DNA of 64,000 nucleotides from Akkermansia sp. (GCA_017398355.1 JAFQGD010000020.1:1-64000); one strand, 5' to 3'. Positions 41,448 to 50,897 are shown, counted from the stretch's first letter. Program-made: numbers and translations. The notes: a model not told the origin generated them from the letters alone.

Positions 41448-41520
41448 TACGGGGGATAGGACTCGAACCTACGACCTCCACCATGTCAAGGTGTTGCTCT
41501 ACCAACTGAGCTACCTCCGC
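41448..41520 (-). tRNA. tRNA-Val (anticodon GAC)
   Basis: D arm AGCTCAGTTGGTAGAGC, anticodon loop TTGACAT (GAC), T loop TTCGAGT. The acceptor GCGGAGG/CCCCCGT has one A-C mismatch. No CCA. Eight nt downstream of tRNA-Tyr, same transcript. Confidence 0.9.
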
Positions 41521-41528
41521 ATGTGAAC

Positions 41529-41611
41529 TGGGCAGGGATGGATTCGAACCATCGAAATCGTACGATAGCAGATTTACAGTCTGCCCCCTTTGACCGCTCG
41601 GGAACCTACCC
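41529..41611 (-). tRNA. tRNA-Tyr (anticodon GTA)
   Basis: 83-nt class II tRNA with a long variable arm. Acceptor GGGTAGG/CCTGCCC, anticodon stem-loop GCAGA-CTGTAAA-TCTGC (GTA), T arm GATGG-TTCGAAT-CCATC. Confidence 0.94.
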
Positions 41612-41650
41612 ATTCTTTGCCGGCTTCCTTATCGGAAAGCGTGCAGCGAC

Positions 41651-41679
41651 AATTTACACGATTTTGATGCGTAATGCAA
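41651..41679 (-). promoter_or_regulatory. Promoter of tRNA-Tyr-Val
   Basis: Minus strand: TTGCAT (41674-41679), 17 bp, TAAATT (41651-41656), 39 nt before tRNA-Tyr. Confidence 0.75.
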
Positions 41680-41696
41680 GCTTTTTTTTGAGAAAA

Positions 41697-42707
41697 TTAT
41701 TTTTTTTGTGTTTTTAGATGTCGGATGGCCGGAATAAGGAAGGCGATACCGAGGGCGACAACGGCAAATGAGAGGTACTGACCACGGGTGATGCCGTGCC
41801 AGGTATCAGCATCCGGCTCACGGAAGCATTCCGTAGAGATGCGTGCGGCTGCGTACATGAAGCAGAAGAGGGCAGAGAAGATGCCTGCCGGAGCATTTTT
41901 CCAGCCTAATCGCAAGGCTATCAGCACGATGAAGATGATGAGCCCTTCTCCCAATGCTTCAAATAGCTGGGATGGGTAGCGTGGGTTGAGGAATTGCCCC
42001 AGGGTTTCACGGAATGTGTCGTTTTCCCGGTTGAGCCGCATGAATAAATCAAAGTAGCTTTCAGTCGGGGCTCCGCTTGCGTCGCATCGGACGAATGTTT
42101 CGATGGGTGCGCCCATGGTGTGGTCTAAAGCGACTTTTGCTTGGATTTGGGTGGCTGCGGGCAAAGAGAAGTACTCTTGGGGGAACTTCATGGCGATGCT
42201 ATTGGTGGCCGAAGCGATGCGTCCATAGAGCTCACCGTTGATGAAATTGGCCACTCGGCCAAAGAAGATGCCGATGGTGCAGACGATGGCGAGCCCATCT
42301 GTCACAGCGGGTAAGCTCAGCTTGTTTCTGCGGCAATACCACAGCGCAACGAGTAGCACGGCAATGATGCCACCGTGGGAAGCCATGCCTCCTTCCCACA
42401 CGCGCAGGACCCAGAGTGGGTCATTGCAAAATCCGCTCCATCCGTGCTCCGGGAGCCAGTAAAAGAAAAATTCTCCCAAACGGCCACCCATGAGTACACC
42501 AAAAATACACACCGTGGTGATAAAATCTCCCAATTTTGCGGGCTCTATGGTATATAATCGGCGTTTGGAAAGCCACAACAGAACGAAGTACCCTAATATG
42601 AAGCCACCCACGTATGCCAATCCGTACCATCGAATAGCGAGTGGTGTGCCGGGGATATCCATCAGGACGGGGTCGATATGGTGAATGTAGGTAGCAAGTG
42701 TGTTCAT
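41697..42707 (-). CDS. lgt: Prolipoprotein diacylglyceryl transferase
   Basis: Inner-membrane enzyme that attaches diacylglycerol to the lipobox Cys of prolipoproteins. 336 residues, about seven membrane helices. Family motifs: PLAIRWYGLAYVGGF, EGGMASHGGIIAV and the signature GRVANFINGELYGR (about 154-167) with the catalytic Arg region. A longer periplasmic loop (about 170-240) than in E. coli accounts for the extra length. Partner enzyme lspA is encoded near the other end of the window. Confidence 0.95.
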   Translation of the reverse strand: MNTLATYIHHIDPVLMDIPGTPLAIRWYGLAYVGGFILGYFVLLWLSKRRLYTIEPAKLGDFITTVCIFGVLMGGRLGEFFFYWLPEHGWSGFCNDPLWVLRVWEGGMASHGGIIAVLLVALWYCRRNKLSLPAVTDGLAIVCTIGIFFGRVANFINGELYGRIASATNSIAMKFPQEYFSLPAATQIQAKVALDHTMGAPIETFVRCDASGAPTESYFDLFMRLNRENDTFRETLGQFLNPRYPSQLFEALGEGLIIFIVLIALRLGWKNAPAGIFSALFCFMYAAARISTECFREPDADTWHGITRGQYLSFAVVALGIAFLIPAIRHLKTQKK

Positions 42708-42854
42708 ATCCTCTTCGCTGTATATACCACATGTGCCTTGCGGGGAACAAGGTGAATGACAGAATTTTTCTTAAAAGAACAGTGCTGCGATGATGCAGTA
42801 CAGATGAAAATGGTAGATTCTTTCAAAAAAAAGCGTGTTTACGCAAGATTCTTC

Positions 42855-42883
42855 TCGCCAAGCGGGACTGAATTGTGTATAAG
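42855..42883 (+). promoter_or_regulatory. Probable pilus operon promoter
   Basis: TCGCCA (42855-42860), 17 bp, TATAAG (42878-42883), 26 nt before the first pilus gene. The -35 box is poor. Confidence 0.45.
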
Positions 42884-42909
42884 TATACCACAAATCTGAC
42901 GTTTCTATC

Positions 42910-43860
42910 ATGAAAAACTTCTTCCTGTCTTTAGTTGTTGCCGCATTGTTTGGTATGCCGTTTGCCACAGCTCGCGATGCCACTTCGGTGCAAGTGTCGG
43001 TGAAACATCAGCCCGGTAAGCCGGTTGCCGCACAGAAGGTTGCTCTTCACAGTGCTCAGAATATGAATGTGGAAGGAATTATGGAATCCCACAAAACGGG
43101 TGGATGGCATGTGGTGAATATCCCGCTGACTGTAGAAGGGTATTGTAAGAAAAAGGACTCCAATGGTTCCCCTCTGCCTGTTCATTATATCCCTTCTCTG
43201 ACGGTGAAGGTGTACTTGCTCTTTAAATGCCAGGACGAAAAGGCTAAGGATCCTGCGGCTCTTCTGCTTAGCAAGGAGTTGAATTACGTTAATATCCCCG
43301 TAGTGAAAGAAGGCAAGAAGTCCGGTGTTCGTGAGAACGAAATCTACGCCGGGGTGTTTATTTCCCCCGCGGATGCTTGGAAAATCAATGAAAAAGCCAA
43401 GGCTGAGCTTTCCGGTGCATTGGTTGCGTATGCTGTAGAAGCCACGTTCAATGGTGCCAATTGCATGAATTCCGACAAGGCTAAGTTCCCGCAGGCCTAC
43501 GTGGTGGACAAGAAACTGGAACGCGAATGGAATCTTGATGGTAAGTGGTGGGGTCGCACATCCAATGATCGCGGTGCCTCGTTGCGCTCTGTCATGGAGA
43601 CTCCCTTTGCCTACTCTTTTGCGGCCTTTTATCCGGAATCTGCCCCGCTTGTAGCGGATACGACCCCGGGTGCAGCCTCGACTACACCCACCTCTACGGA
43701 CTCTGCATCTGCTACGAGCACGGAAACTCCCTCCGAGACGGCGGACAGTGCCACTCCTGCGGAAGATAGCACAGGTGCGGATGCCGATGCTGATGATAGC
43801 GGGGCATCTAAGAAGCGTTCTAAAGGTAAGCGCCGTAGCCGTCGCGGTTCCTCTCTCTGA
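42910..43860 (+). CDS. Pilus-associated exported protein (Amuc_1102-like)
   Basis: 316 residues with a signal peptide (MKNFFLSLVVAALFGMPFATA). The mature body (about 22-250) is beta-rich, and the C-terminus is low-complexity Thr/Ser/Ala/Asp ending in a basic KKRSKGKRRSRRG tail. Position directly before the pilM-like gene and the overall layout match Amuc_1102, which in A. muciniphila is an exported Ig-fold protein of the pilus locus. The link rests on order and size more than on a motif I can point to. Confidence 0.7.
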   Translation: MKNFFLSLVVAALFGMPFATARDATSVQVSVKHQPGKPVAAQKVALHSAQNMNVEGIMESHKTGGWHVVNIPLTVEGYCKKKDSNGSPLPVHYIPSLTVKVYLLFKCQDEKAKDPAALLLSKELNYVNIPVVKEGKKSGVRENEIYAGVFISPADAWKINEKAKAELSGALVAYAVEATFNGANCMNSDKAKFPQAYVVDKKLEREWNLDGKWWGRTSNDRGASLRSVMETPFAYSFAAFYPESAPLVADTTPGAASTTPTSTDSASATSTETPSETADSATPAEDSTGADADADDSGASKKRSKGKRRSRRGSSL

Positions 43861-43884
43861 TTTTTAACTTATTACTGATTAGCC

Positions 43885-45765
43885 ATGGCTGAATATAAGA
43901 CAACTGTCGCTCTGGAAATTGGCGCGCAAAGCGTCACCATGGGCGTGTTTACCCCGGCAGGGAAGGGGTTTGCTCTTTCCCGCTATGCTCGCAGGGAGAT
44001 ATTGCTCGACCCTGTCGAAGAGGGGATGAGAATGGACTATGTGAGCAGCGCTATCGGAGAGCTCGTAAGCGAGCTCAAGGTAAAAGGTAGCGATGTTCGC
44101 AATGTTGTATCCGGACAGCAAGTGTTTATGCGCTTTATCAAGCTGCCTGCGTTGGATATGGATGATATCTCCGAGCAGGTGGGGTACGAAGCTCAGCAGC
44201 ACATTCCTTTCCCCTTGGAAGACATCATTTACTCCTACCAAGAACTGCCGGATCGCGGTGAAGGTGAGCGAGAGGTTCTCTTGGTGGCTATTAAGAAAGA
44301 TGTATTGGATAACCTCAATGGCCAGGTGGAGAGCAACAGTCTCCGCACGCGCAGTGTGGACTGCTCCATTACCTCACTCTACAATGCATTCCGAGTGAGC
44401 TATCCCGAGGAGACGGAGCCTGTCATGCTGCTTGATATCGGTGCAAAGACAACGGATATCATCTTTGCGGAAGACGGCCGCTTCTTCACGCGTTCGGTTA
44501 CCGCCGCCGGTTCCTTTGTGACAAACACCATTTCTCGTGAGTTTGGACTGAGCTTCCGCGAGGCTGAGCGCCTGAAGCTGGAGCAGGGAGTTGTCTCGAT
44601 GGGGAATGGACACACGGACTCCATGCCGGAGCAGCAAGCAGCCTTGGCTACCGCTATTCGCAATGCTATGGGGCGTTTGGGCTCGGAAGTACACCGCACC
44701 ATCAACCACTACCGCGCCCAGTATAAGGGCAATCCCCCTGCCAAAGCATATATTTGCGGTGGCGGTGCACGTTTGCCGTATGCGCTGGAGTTCCTGCAGA
44801 ACTCGCTCAACATTCCTGTTGAGTACATGAACCCGCTCAATGCTTTCTCCATTGGTAACAAGGTAGACCAAGAGGCATTGGAACAGGATTACCTTTGCTT
44901 GGGTGCTGTAGCCGGCGCTGCTGTAGCCGGCGCTAAAGTGGCTGAGTTTGATATAGACTTGGTGCCCACGAGTGTTGGCAAGGATCGCGCAGAACTGCAG
45001 ATGATTCCCAAGGTAGTGGCGGCCGGTATCATTGCTCTTGCCGGCGCCGGTTTTTATGCTTACACGGCCGATAAGGCCGCTTCTGAGGCAGAGGCTGCCT
45101 ACAAACAGGTGTCCCGCGCAGAGCAGGAGGTCGATTCCATTAACAGTAGCATCGAGACGGCTCAGTCACGCTTTGACCGCACCATGAAAAAGGTGAATGA
45201 GTTCTCCAAGCTTTATGCCATGCGCTATGCTTATGCAGATGTTCTCAAGCAGCTCTCGGAGCGCAGCGCGTCCGTCAAGTTCTGGTTTACTGAGTTTGCC
45301 CCGCTCATCAACTATGATGTATCCTCTACCTCTTTGGTCGGTGCCACAGATGCCAAGGGTACACGCCTGATTGATATGAACAAGAGCCGCAGCGGTAGCC
45401 CCGATTCTTCTATCAACCGCGCTCCTGAGGCAATCGACCAGAAGAAACGTGGCAAGGATCCTATGGTAACGGCTATCTATGTGAGCGGCTATACAACCAA
45501 GAAACCCGGGGATGAGCGCAGTACGGAACAACGCCAAGTCCTCTACAATTTGGTTGATAATAACTTTGATGAACGCAGTGCGGATTCCCTCTTCTCCTAT
45601 CAGAATGCAGAGGTGAACCGCGACCGCAACAACTACTTCAGCTTTATCGGAGCCAAAGAATCCAAGGGCAAAATGCAAATCCCGGATTACGTGGAGAAGT
45701 TTATGATGGTTATGCCGCTTAAAACACCCATTGCTATCCCCGAACTTAGCGTTGAAAAGAAGTAA
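43885..45765 (+). CDS. PilM-PilN-like fusion, type IV pilus assembly
   Basis: 626 residues. The first 350 are PilM: an actin-like ATPase (TTVALEIGAQSVTMGVF; VEEGMRMDYVSSAI; DIGAKTTDIIF; ICGGGARLPYALEFLQ). PilM normally ends here and works with a separate PilN. This protein continues with a PilN-like part: FDIDLVPTSVG before one membrane helix (about 375-394), then a coiled coil (about 398-440) and a periplasmic alpha/beta domain. So PilM and PilN appear fused. Corresponds to Amuc_1101 by position. 25 nt before the Amuc_1100-like gene. Confidence 0.85.
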   Translation: MAEYKTTVALEIGAQSVTMGVFTPAGKGFALSRYARREILLDPVEEGMRMDYVSSAIGELVSELKVKGSDVRNVVSGQQVFMRFIKLPALDMDDISEQVGYEAQQHIPFPLEDIIYSYQELPDRGEGEREVLLVAIKKDVLDNLNGQVESNSLRTRSVDCSITSLYNAFRVSYPEETEPVMLLDIGAKTTDIIFAEDGRFFTRSVTAAGSFVTNTISREFGLSFREAERLKLEQGVVSMGNGHTDSMPEQQAALATAIRNAMGRLGSEVHRTINHYRAQYKGNPPAKAYICGGGARLPYALEFLQNSLNIPVEYMNPLNAFSIGNKVDQEALEQDYLCLGAVAGAAVAGAKVAEFDIDLVPTSVGKDRAELQMIPKVVAAGIIALAGAGFYAYTADKAASEAEAAYKQVSRAEQEVDSINSSIETAQSRFDRTMKKVNEFSKLYAMRYAYADVLKQLSERSASVKFWFTEFAPLINYDVSSTSLVGATDAKGTRLIDMNKSRSGSPDSSINRAPEAIDQKKRGKDPMVTAIYVSGYTTKKPGDERSTEQRQVLYNLVDNNFDERSADSLFSYQNAEVNRDRNNYFSFIGAKESKGKMQIPDYVEKFMMVMPLKTPIAIPELSVEKK

Positions 45766-45790
45766 AACACCTAATCTCTCTTAATCTCTC

Positions 45791-46738
45791 ATGAATATAC
45801 TTGAAAATAAGCGAGTGGTATTGCTCTCGGCTGTGTTCGCTTTGGGTTTTGCCGGGCTGACGTATCTGGGGTACGAACGCTCCACTCAGTTCTCTAAGAC
45901 CCAAGCTGAGCTTGATAAAATTGGCGTCAAGTTCCAAGATTACAACGAGGCTCAGCTTCCTCCTACTGCCGCCAATCGTAAGGCTATCGTAGCAGCTAGC
46001 AAAGATGTTGACAAAATCAGTGCCGACATGCAGGCTGAGATGGATAAGTACGCAGCCTATTGCTTTGGTGATGGGAAGGTGCTCTCCTCAGTTGATTTCA
46101 TGAATCAAGTTCGCGCTGCCATTGCTGAGGTGCAAAATGAAGCCAATGCAAAAGGCTGCACGATTTCTGCGCCGGCCATGGATTTGGGTATGGCTTCTTT
46201 CAAGAACACAGCTGCTAAGGAAGCTGAGGTCCCCTACCGCAGCTTCCAGCTCAAAGCTGTGCGCCGCGTTGCCGAAACGATTATAAACTGCGGGGCTCCC
46301 ACTTTGGATAAAATCTATTGCGCAGAACTTCCCGAAGAGGCGCTGGATGCACGCAAGGGTAAGAATGCTGCCTATTTCCCATTGAGCTTCCAAGTGGCGT
46401 TCAATGCCAAACGCGGAGCTGATACCGATGGCCAGACGGACGAGAAACTCAGCGTCCTTCCTCGCGTCATGAATGCTCTTACCACGGATAAAGATTTCTT
46501 CCTTATCGTGACGGGAGTTTCCGTGCAATCCGACGCATCTTTGCCGGCCAGAGATGCCTACCAGGAACCTGCTGCCCCAGTGGCGCAGGGTGACAACTTA
46601 GGGGAGGGGGAAGAGGCTAAGCCTGCTACTCCTGCCGAGCGTGTCATTGCTGTGCGCAAGACGGGCGCTGCAGATGAGACTGTTCGAGTTCACCTCAACG
46701 TACAGGTGCTCTATTTCAATCCCACCAAAGGTAAGTAA
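45791..46738 (+). CDS. Amuc_1100-like pilus alignment (PilO-type) protein
   Basis: 315 residues; Amuc_1100 has about 317. Short cytoplasmic N-terminus, one helix (about 9-28), coiled coil (about 33-85) and a periplasmic alpha/beta part, then a Pro/Ala/Glu linker and a final beta strand (VRVHLNVQVLYFNPTKG) like the VSLNLVHFNQ end I recall for Amuc_1100. FQLKAVRRVAETIINCG also parallels FELKAINSLVNKLAECG there. Shares the PilO-like layout and lies between pilMN and the secretin. In A. muciniphila this protein signals through host TLR2; whether this relative does is unknown. Confidence 0.85.
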   Translation: MNILENKRVVLLSAVFALGFAGLTYLGYERSTQFSKTQAELDKIGVKFQDYNEAQLPPTAANRKAIVAASKDVDKISADMQAEMDKYAAYCFGDGKVLSSVDFMNQVRAAIAEVQNEANAKGCTISAPAMDLGMASFKNTAAKEAEVPYRSFQLKAVRRVAETIINCGAPTLDKIYCAELPEEALDARKGKNAAYFPLSFQVAFNAKRGADTDGQTDEKLSVLPRVMNALTTDKDFFLIVTGVSVQSDASLPARDAYQEPAAPVAQGDNLGEGEEAKPATPAERVIAVRKTGAADETVRVHLNVQVLYFNPTKGK

Positions 46739-46762
46739 ATTTCAAACAAAGACTATCTGAGT

Positions 46763-47902
46763 ATGGCAGAACAATCTAATCCCGGAAGAAACGCTCTCAT
46801 TATCGGTATCCTGCTGGGCCTTGCAACCGGCGGCCTCGGTGTTTACACCATGGTTAGCAGTAAGACTTCTGTTCCTGTGACGAATCTTGACGCCGCAGGT
46901 ACCGCTGCTGATTCTCTCACCGCAGCGGCTAATAAAGCCAAGGATGACAAAGAGCGCAGCCGCAAAATTGTTGATATTGCACCTGAGGGCGCAGTAGTGA
47001 ACAATAAACCCCGCTTCACACCCATCTTCTTCTCTCCTGAGTTGTGGCAGGTGTCCATCGACAGCAAGAAGATGACGACTGTCATAGACATTTATGACCC
47101 GAAGGCGGAGAGCCTTCATAACGGCGTGCCTAATTCCTGGTTCATCTCCAACAATATCTCTGATGCACTTGGCCGCGCTGATGGCTTGGCCATTGATAGC
47201 GATGGTGATGGTTTCACCAACATGGAGGAATTCGGTGCAAAAACATCCCCCTCTGATCCCAACAGCTTGCCCCCCCTTATCGAAGCCGGTAAGCCCAACC
47301 ACAAGTTGGAGGTTGTGGCCACCCGCACAGACAAAGCGGTTATCGAGGTGGAGGGTATGCTTGCTTACGATGCGAACCCCACTGAAACAAGCATCACCAT
47401 TCACGCAGACCGCTCCGGCACCAACCGCTTGGGCAAAAAATTCAAGGTGAAGCCCGGCGATTCTTTCGACCTGAGTGGTAAAATGGATGGCGCATCCAAG
47501 CGCTTTACAGTTGTCGGATTCGAGAAGATGACCTATTCTGATTCCGTCGGCAATAAATCGGAAGAAAGCGCACTGCGCGTTCGCGATAATGTGACGCTTA
47601 CCGGAGAAAAAGAATTTGTCATTCGCGCAGGCTTTACACGTTTGCGTCCCGGTGCCAAGAATAGTGATATCGGCACTCCCAATGTGAAAGGCCGGGATAT
47701 TAACGATTCCTCGGCCACACTTCGTGTGACGGCCGGTCCCAAGGCAGGCAAGACATTTGACGTGATGCTCAACGACACATTCCAGGTACCGGGCAACGAA
47801 AAGATTTCCTGCAAGCTCGAATCAATCGATGCTCAGGGTACCGTAAATGTGCGTCCGGAAGGAGCCGAAAGCCCAATTCTGGTGCCAAAAGCCGCAAAAT
47901 AA
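46763..47902 (+). CDS. Amuc_1099-like pilus locus protein (PilP-like position)
   Basis: 379 residues. One N-terminal helix (about 10-31) then a periplasmic region. A calcium-type loop AIDSDGDGFTNMEEFG (about 143-158) resembles thrombospondin type-3 or dockerin-like loops, followed by ASPSDPNS-like Asp/Pro residues. Several small beta domains (about 165-375) repeat a pattern around GKKFKVKPGDSFDL and GKTFDVMLNDTFQVPG. It takes the place of PilP between PilO and the secretin. Corresponds to Amuc_1099 by order. Confidence 0.8.
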   Translation: MAEQSNPGRNALIIGILLGLATGGLGVYTMVSSKTSVPVTNLDAAGTAADSLTAAANKAKDDKERSRKIVDIAPEGAVVNNKPRFTPIFFSPELWQVSIDSKKMTTVIDIYDPKAESLHNGVPNSWFISNNISDALGRADGLAIDSDGDGFTNMEEFGAKTSPSDPNSLPPLIEAGKPNHKLEVVATRTDKAVIEVEGMLAYDANPTETSITIHADRSGTNRLGKKFKVKPGDSFDLSGKMDGASKRFTVVGFEKMTYSDSVGNKSEESALRVRDNVTLTGEKEFVIRAGFTRLRPGAKNSDIGTPNVKGRDINDSSATLRVTAGPKAGKTFDVMLNDTFQVPGNEKISCKLESIDAQGTVNVRPEGAESPILVPKAAK

Positions 47903-47954
47903 CCTCAATTTACCACCAAACTCTAAAAAAAAAGCAATTTTTTAAATTGTAGAC

Positions 47955-47983
47955 TTTACATTCACGCAGTTTTCTGACATAAA
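47955..47983 (+). promoter_or_regulatory. Possible internal promoter before the secretin gene
   Basis: TTTACA (47955-47960), 17 bp, CATAAA (47978-47983), 12 nt before the ATG at 47996, in a 93-nt gap that is the largest in the operon. Confidence 0.5.
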
Positions 47984-47995
47984 TTAGACATTACC

Positions 47996-50755
47996 ATGAA
48001 CCACGCACCTCTCATTCACTCAAAGCGCACGATGATGCTCATGGCAGTTGCTCTCTCCTGCCCCTTTGCGCAGGCTGCAACAGCCGGTTATTTGAGCACC
48101 TCGACAGCAGCAGGAACCAGCGAAGTCGGCCCGACTGCCGTGTATGCTGGGCAGCTCTCAACTCAGGATGGTATCAATGCTCGCGAAGCAGCTCGCCGTA
48201 AGGCTATGACCTTGGAAGCCCAGCAGCTTCTGCAGGAAGGTCGCCTTGCCTATGCTGATGGCAAGTACACAGAAGCTCTCGAGAAGTATAAGGCCGCTTG
48301 GGATCGCATCCCCAAGGCTCCCGCTACCGAGAAATTCCAGGACTTTATCATCAAGAGCATTGGTGATGCTTCCATTGCTGTTGCCATCGAATACTCCAAG
48401 GTTGGCCGTTATGATGATGCTGAGCAGCTTCTCCTCGAAGTGCTTAGCCGTGATCCCAACAACCGTCGTGCCCGCAAGGAGCTCTCCGTTCTTCGTGACC
48501 CGGTTCGCAACAACCCCGCTCTCACCCCCGAGCACGTCAAGAACGTGGAAGAAGTGAATCGTCTCCTTACTCTTGCCTACGGCTACTATGATCTTGGCAA
48601 GTTTGATGAGGCATATGCTGAGTTCAACCGTGTCATTCAGATTGACCCCTACAACTCTGCCGCCCGCCGTGGTCAGGAAGCTGTCAGCAAGCGCCGCTCT
48701 TCCTACTATAACACAGCCCGCGATTCTTTCCGCGCGAAGGCTCTGGCAGAAGTTGATGCCCTTTGGGAAGAAGCAATGCCCCAAGAGCTTCCTGACATTG
48801 AGCTTGGTGGAGGCGAAGTGACTACCCCCTATTCCGAGCAGCAGATTCGCAACGATGAGAACCTGAGCAAGATGCAGATTTCCTCCATTAACTTCGAGGA
48901 TACTCCTGTGGAAGATGCTCTTGATTTCCTGCGCGGTGAAGCTCGCAAGAACGGTATTCAGATCAACTTCATGTTTGAGGCTGCTAAGAAAGCAGCTCCG
49001 GCTCCTGTAGCATCTTCCGGTGATGATGAAGATGGTGAAGAGGGAGAGACCGCAGCTCCGCAGCCTGTTGTAGCAGAAATCCCTGAGGCCATTATTCCTA
49101 AGTTGGTGGTGCAGAACGTATCTGCCAAGGAATTGCTGCAGATGATTTGCTCCCAGGCCGGTTGCCAGTACCGTGTGGATGACAATGCCATTGTGGTGTA
49201 CCAGACCGGTGGTGGTGTAGAGAAGATGTTCAAGCGCAAGTGGAAGGTTTCCCGTGAAATCTTTGACTCCGGCGCCGGCGAAGACGAAGGTGGCGACGAA
49301 GAGGAAGATGCATTCGCCGATGGTGGCGCACCCGCTCCCAGCAAGCGTATCGACGCTAAGGCAGCTCTTACCCGTTTGGGTGTCAGCTTCCCCAAGGGTG
49401 CTACTGCTCAGTACTCCTCCAGCCTGAACCTCCTCACTGTAGAAAACACGGCTGATAACCTCGACATCGTGGAAGAAGTGGTGAATGACTATCGCCGCCA
49501 GCTCCCGCAGATGGTGAAGGTGAGTGCCAAGTTCATCGAAGTGGCCCAGACCAACGAGGAAGAACTCAGCTTCGACTGGGTGGTTAATCCTTTCTCCGTG
49601 GCCAACGATGGTTCTACATACTTGGGTGGCGTGAATGGTTCCAACTCCAACCCGAACCGCACCTATCAGGACTTCGTGACGAGCGGGGGCTCTGCCTACG
49701 CCAACAACTTCAACGGCAATGGCGCATGGCCTGTTTCCCCCGGCAATACGCTTTCTTCCTCCAGAGATACGATTGCCAACGGCCTCATGACCGGCGGCCT
49801 TCGCTCCGGTACAGGTGCTCTTTCCGGCAACAGCATGGATTCCTTGGTATCCTCCGGTTCTGCCGCTGCCAACACCAGCACCTCCCCCGCTCCCGGTATC
49901 CTTTCCCTCTCCGGTATCTACGATTCCGGTTCCTTCCAGATGATTATGCGCGGCCTTTCCCAGAAGAAGGGTGTAGACGTGATGTCTGCTCCCAGCTTGG
50001 TGGCACGCCCCGGTCAGTTGGAATACACTCCGGATCCTGATCCCTTGGCAAGTGACCAGAAGGGTGATGACGATTGCGCCAAGATTGAAGTGATTCGCCG
50101 CTTCATTTACCCGACCGCTTACGATGCCCCTGAGATTGGCTCCTCCAACAACAACAACAACAACGGAGATGATGATGACTGGAATACCAGCAGCATGCCC
50201 ATCGCATCTCCCGCCAACCCCTCCGAATGGGGTGTGGAAGAAGTCGGTATCGTCATGCGCTTCCGCGTGGACCCCGAACTTGAAAATAGCGATATCATCA
50301 AGTTCAACCACTTCGAAATCAAGGTTGTCAACTTTGAAGGCTTCGTGAACTACGGTTCGCCCATTACGGCAGGTGTCACCAACAAGACGCAGATTGAGCA
50401 CATCACTCTTACTGAGAACCGCATTGATATGCCCATCTTCAGCCGCCGTTATGTCAACTCCAACCCCTGCATCTATGATGGCCACACCATCGCCATCGGC
50501 GGTATGATTGAAGATACCGTGCAGAAGGTGGAAGACAAGGTGCCCGTATTCGGTGACCTTCCCCTCATCGGCCGCTTCTTCCGCAGCAATGCCGAATCCC
50601 ACGTTCGCAAGAACCTGATGGTATTCGTAACGGCTGAGAAGATCGACCCGACCGGTAAGCCTACACGCTTGCGTGACCGCGGTACCGGTGATAACCCCAC
50701 GGCTGGCACCTCAACCCCCAGCCTCTTCCCCGACGACGGTTTGGCAAATCCCTAA
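47996..50755 (+). CDS. Type IV pilus secretin (PilQ-type, Amuc_1098-like)
   Basis: Outer-membrane channel for the pilus. 919 residues: signal peptide (about 1-27), TPR region (about 60-240, TLEAQQLLQEGRLAYADGKY, LTLAYGYYDLGKFDEAYAEF), N-domains (about 295-530, FEDTPVEDALDFLRGEA and LTVENTADNLDIVEEVV), a Gly/Ser/Asn-rich insertion (about 545-640), then the secretin domain with the motif VPVFGDLPLIGRFFRS near 860. Asn and Asp runs occur at about 718-728. TPRs in place of AMIN domains are a feature of the Amuc_1098 group. A strong terminator follows. Confidence 0.93.
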   Translation: MNHAPLIHSKRTMMLMAVALSCPFAQAATAGYLSTSTAAGTSEVGPTAVYAGQLSTQDGINAREAARRKAMTLEAQQLLQEGRLAYADGKYTEALEKYKAAWDRIPKAPATEKFQDFIIKSIGDASIAVAIEYSKVGRYDDAEQLLLEVLSRDPNNRRARKELSVLRDPVRNNPALTPEHVKNVEEVNRLLTLAYGYYDLGKFDEAYAEFNRVIQIDPYNSAARRGQEAVSKRRSSYYNTARDSFRAKALAEVDALWEEAMPQELPDIELGGGEVTTPYSEQQIRNDENLSKMQISSINFEDTPVEDALDFLRGEARKNGIQINFMFEAAKKAAPAPVASSGDDEDGEEGETAAPQPVVAEIPEAIIPKLVVQNVSAKELLQMICSQAGCQYRVDDNAIVVYQTGGGVEKMFKRKWKVSREIFDSGAGEDEGGDEEEDAFADGGAPAPSKRIDAKAALTRLGVSFPKGATAQYSSSLNLLTVENTADNLDIVEEVVNDYRRQLPQMVKVSAKFIEVAQTNEEELSFDWVVNPFSVANDGSTYLGGVNGSNSNPNRTYQDFVTSGGSAYANNFNGNGAWPVSPGNTLSSSRDTIANGLMTGGLRSGTGALSGNSMDSLVSSGSAAANTSTSPAPGILSLSGIYDSGSFQMIMRGLSQKKGVDVMSAPSLVARPGQLEYTPDPDPLASDQKGDDDCAKIEVIRRFIYPTAYDAPEIGSSNNNNNNGDDDDWNTSSMPIASPANPSEWGVEEVGIVMRFRVDPELENSDIIKFNHFEIKVVNFEGFVNYGSPITAGVTNKTQIEHITLTENRIDMPIFSRRYVNSNPCIYDGHTIAIGGMIEDTVQKVEDKVPVFGDLPLIGRFFRSNAESHVRKNLMVFVTAEKIDPTGKPTRLRDRGTGDNPTAGTSTPSLFPDDGLANP

Positions 50756-50783
50756 TCGCGTCAGAGGTTCAATGGTAACTTTG

Positions 50784-50816
50784 ACCCGCCCCATGCTCTT
50801 GCGTGGGGCGGGTTTT
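50784..50816 (+). terminator. Terminator of the pilus operon
   Basis: ACCCGCCCCATGC/GCGTGGGGCGGGT stem, TCTT loop, then TTTT. Confidence 0.9.
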
Positions 50817-50868
50817 ACCGTCTGGAACAAGAAAAAATGAAAAAAATGCAAAAAATGAAAAATTTGTC

Positions 50869-50897
50869 TTGCCAAGAGGGGTGAGCTGTGATAAATT
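50869..50897 (+). promoter_or_regulatory. tRNA-Glu promoter
   Basis: TTGCCA (50869-50874), 17 bp, TAAATT (50892-50897), 28 nt before the tRNA. Confidence 0.78.

Noticed and set aside
48158-50602. 814-codon open frame on the minus strand opposite the secretin gene
   Set aside because: It mirrors the real secretin gene, whose domains and secretin motif are clear; the antisense translation has no recognisable domain and the high-GC third positions of the sense strand keep it open.
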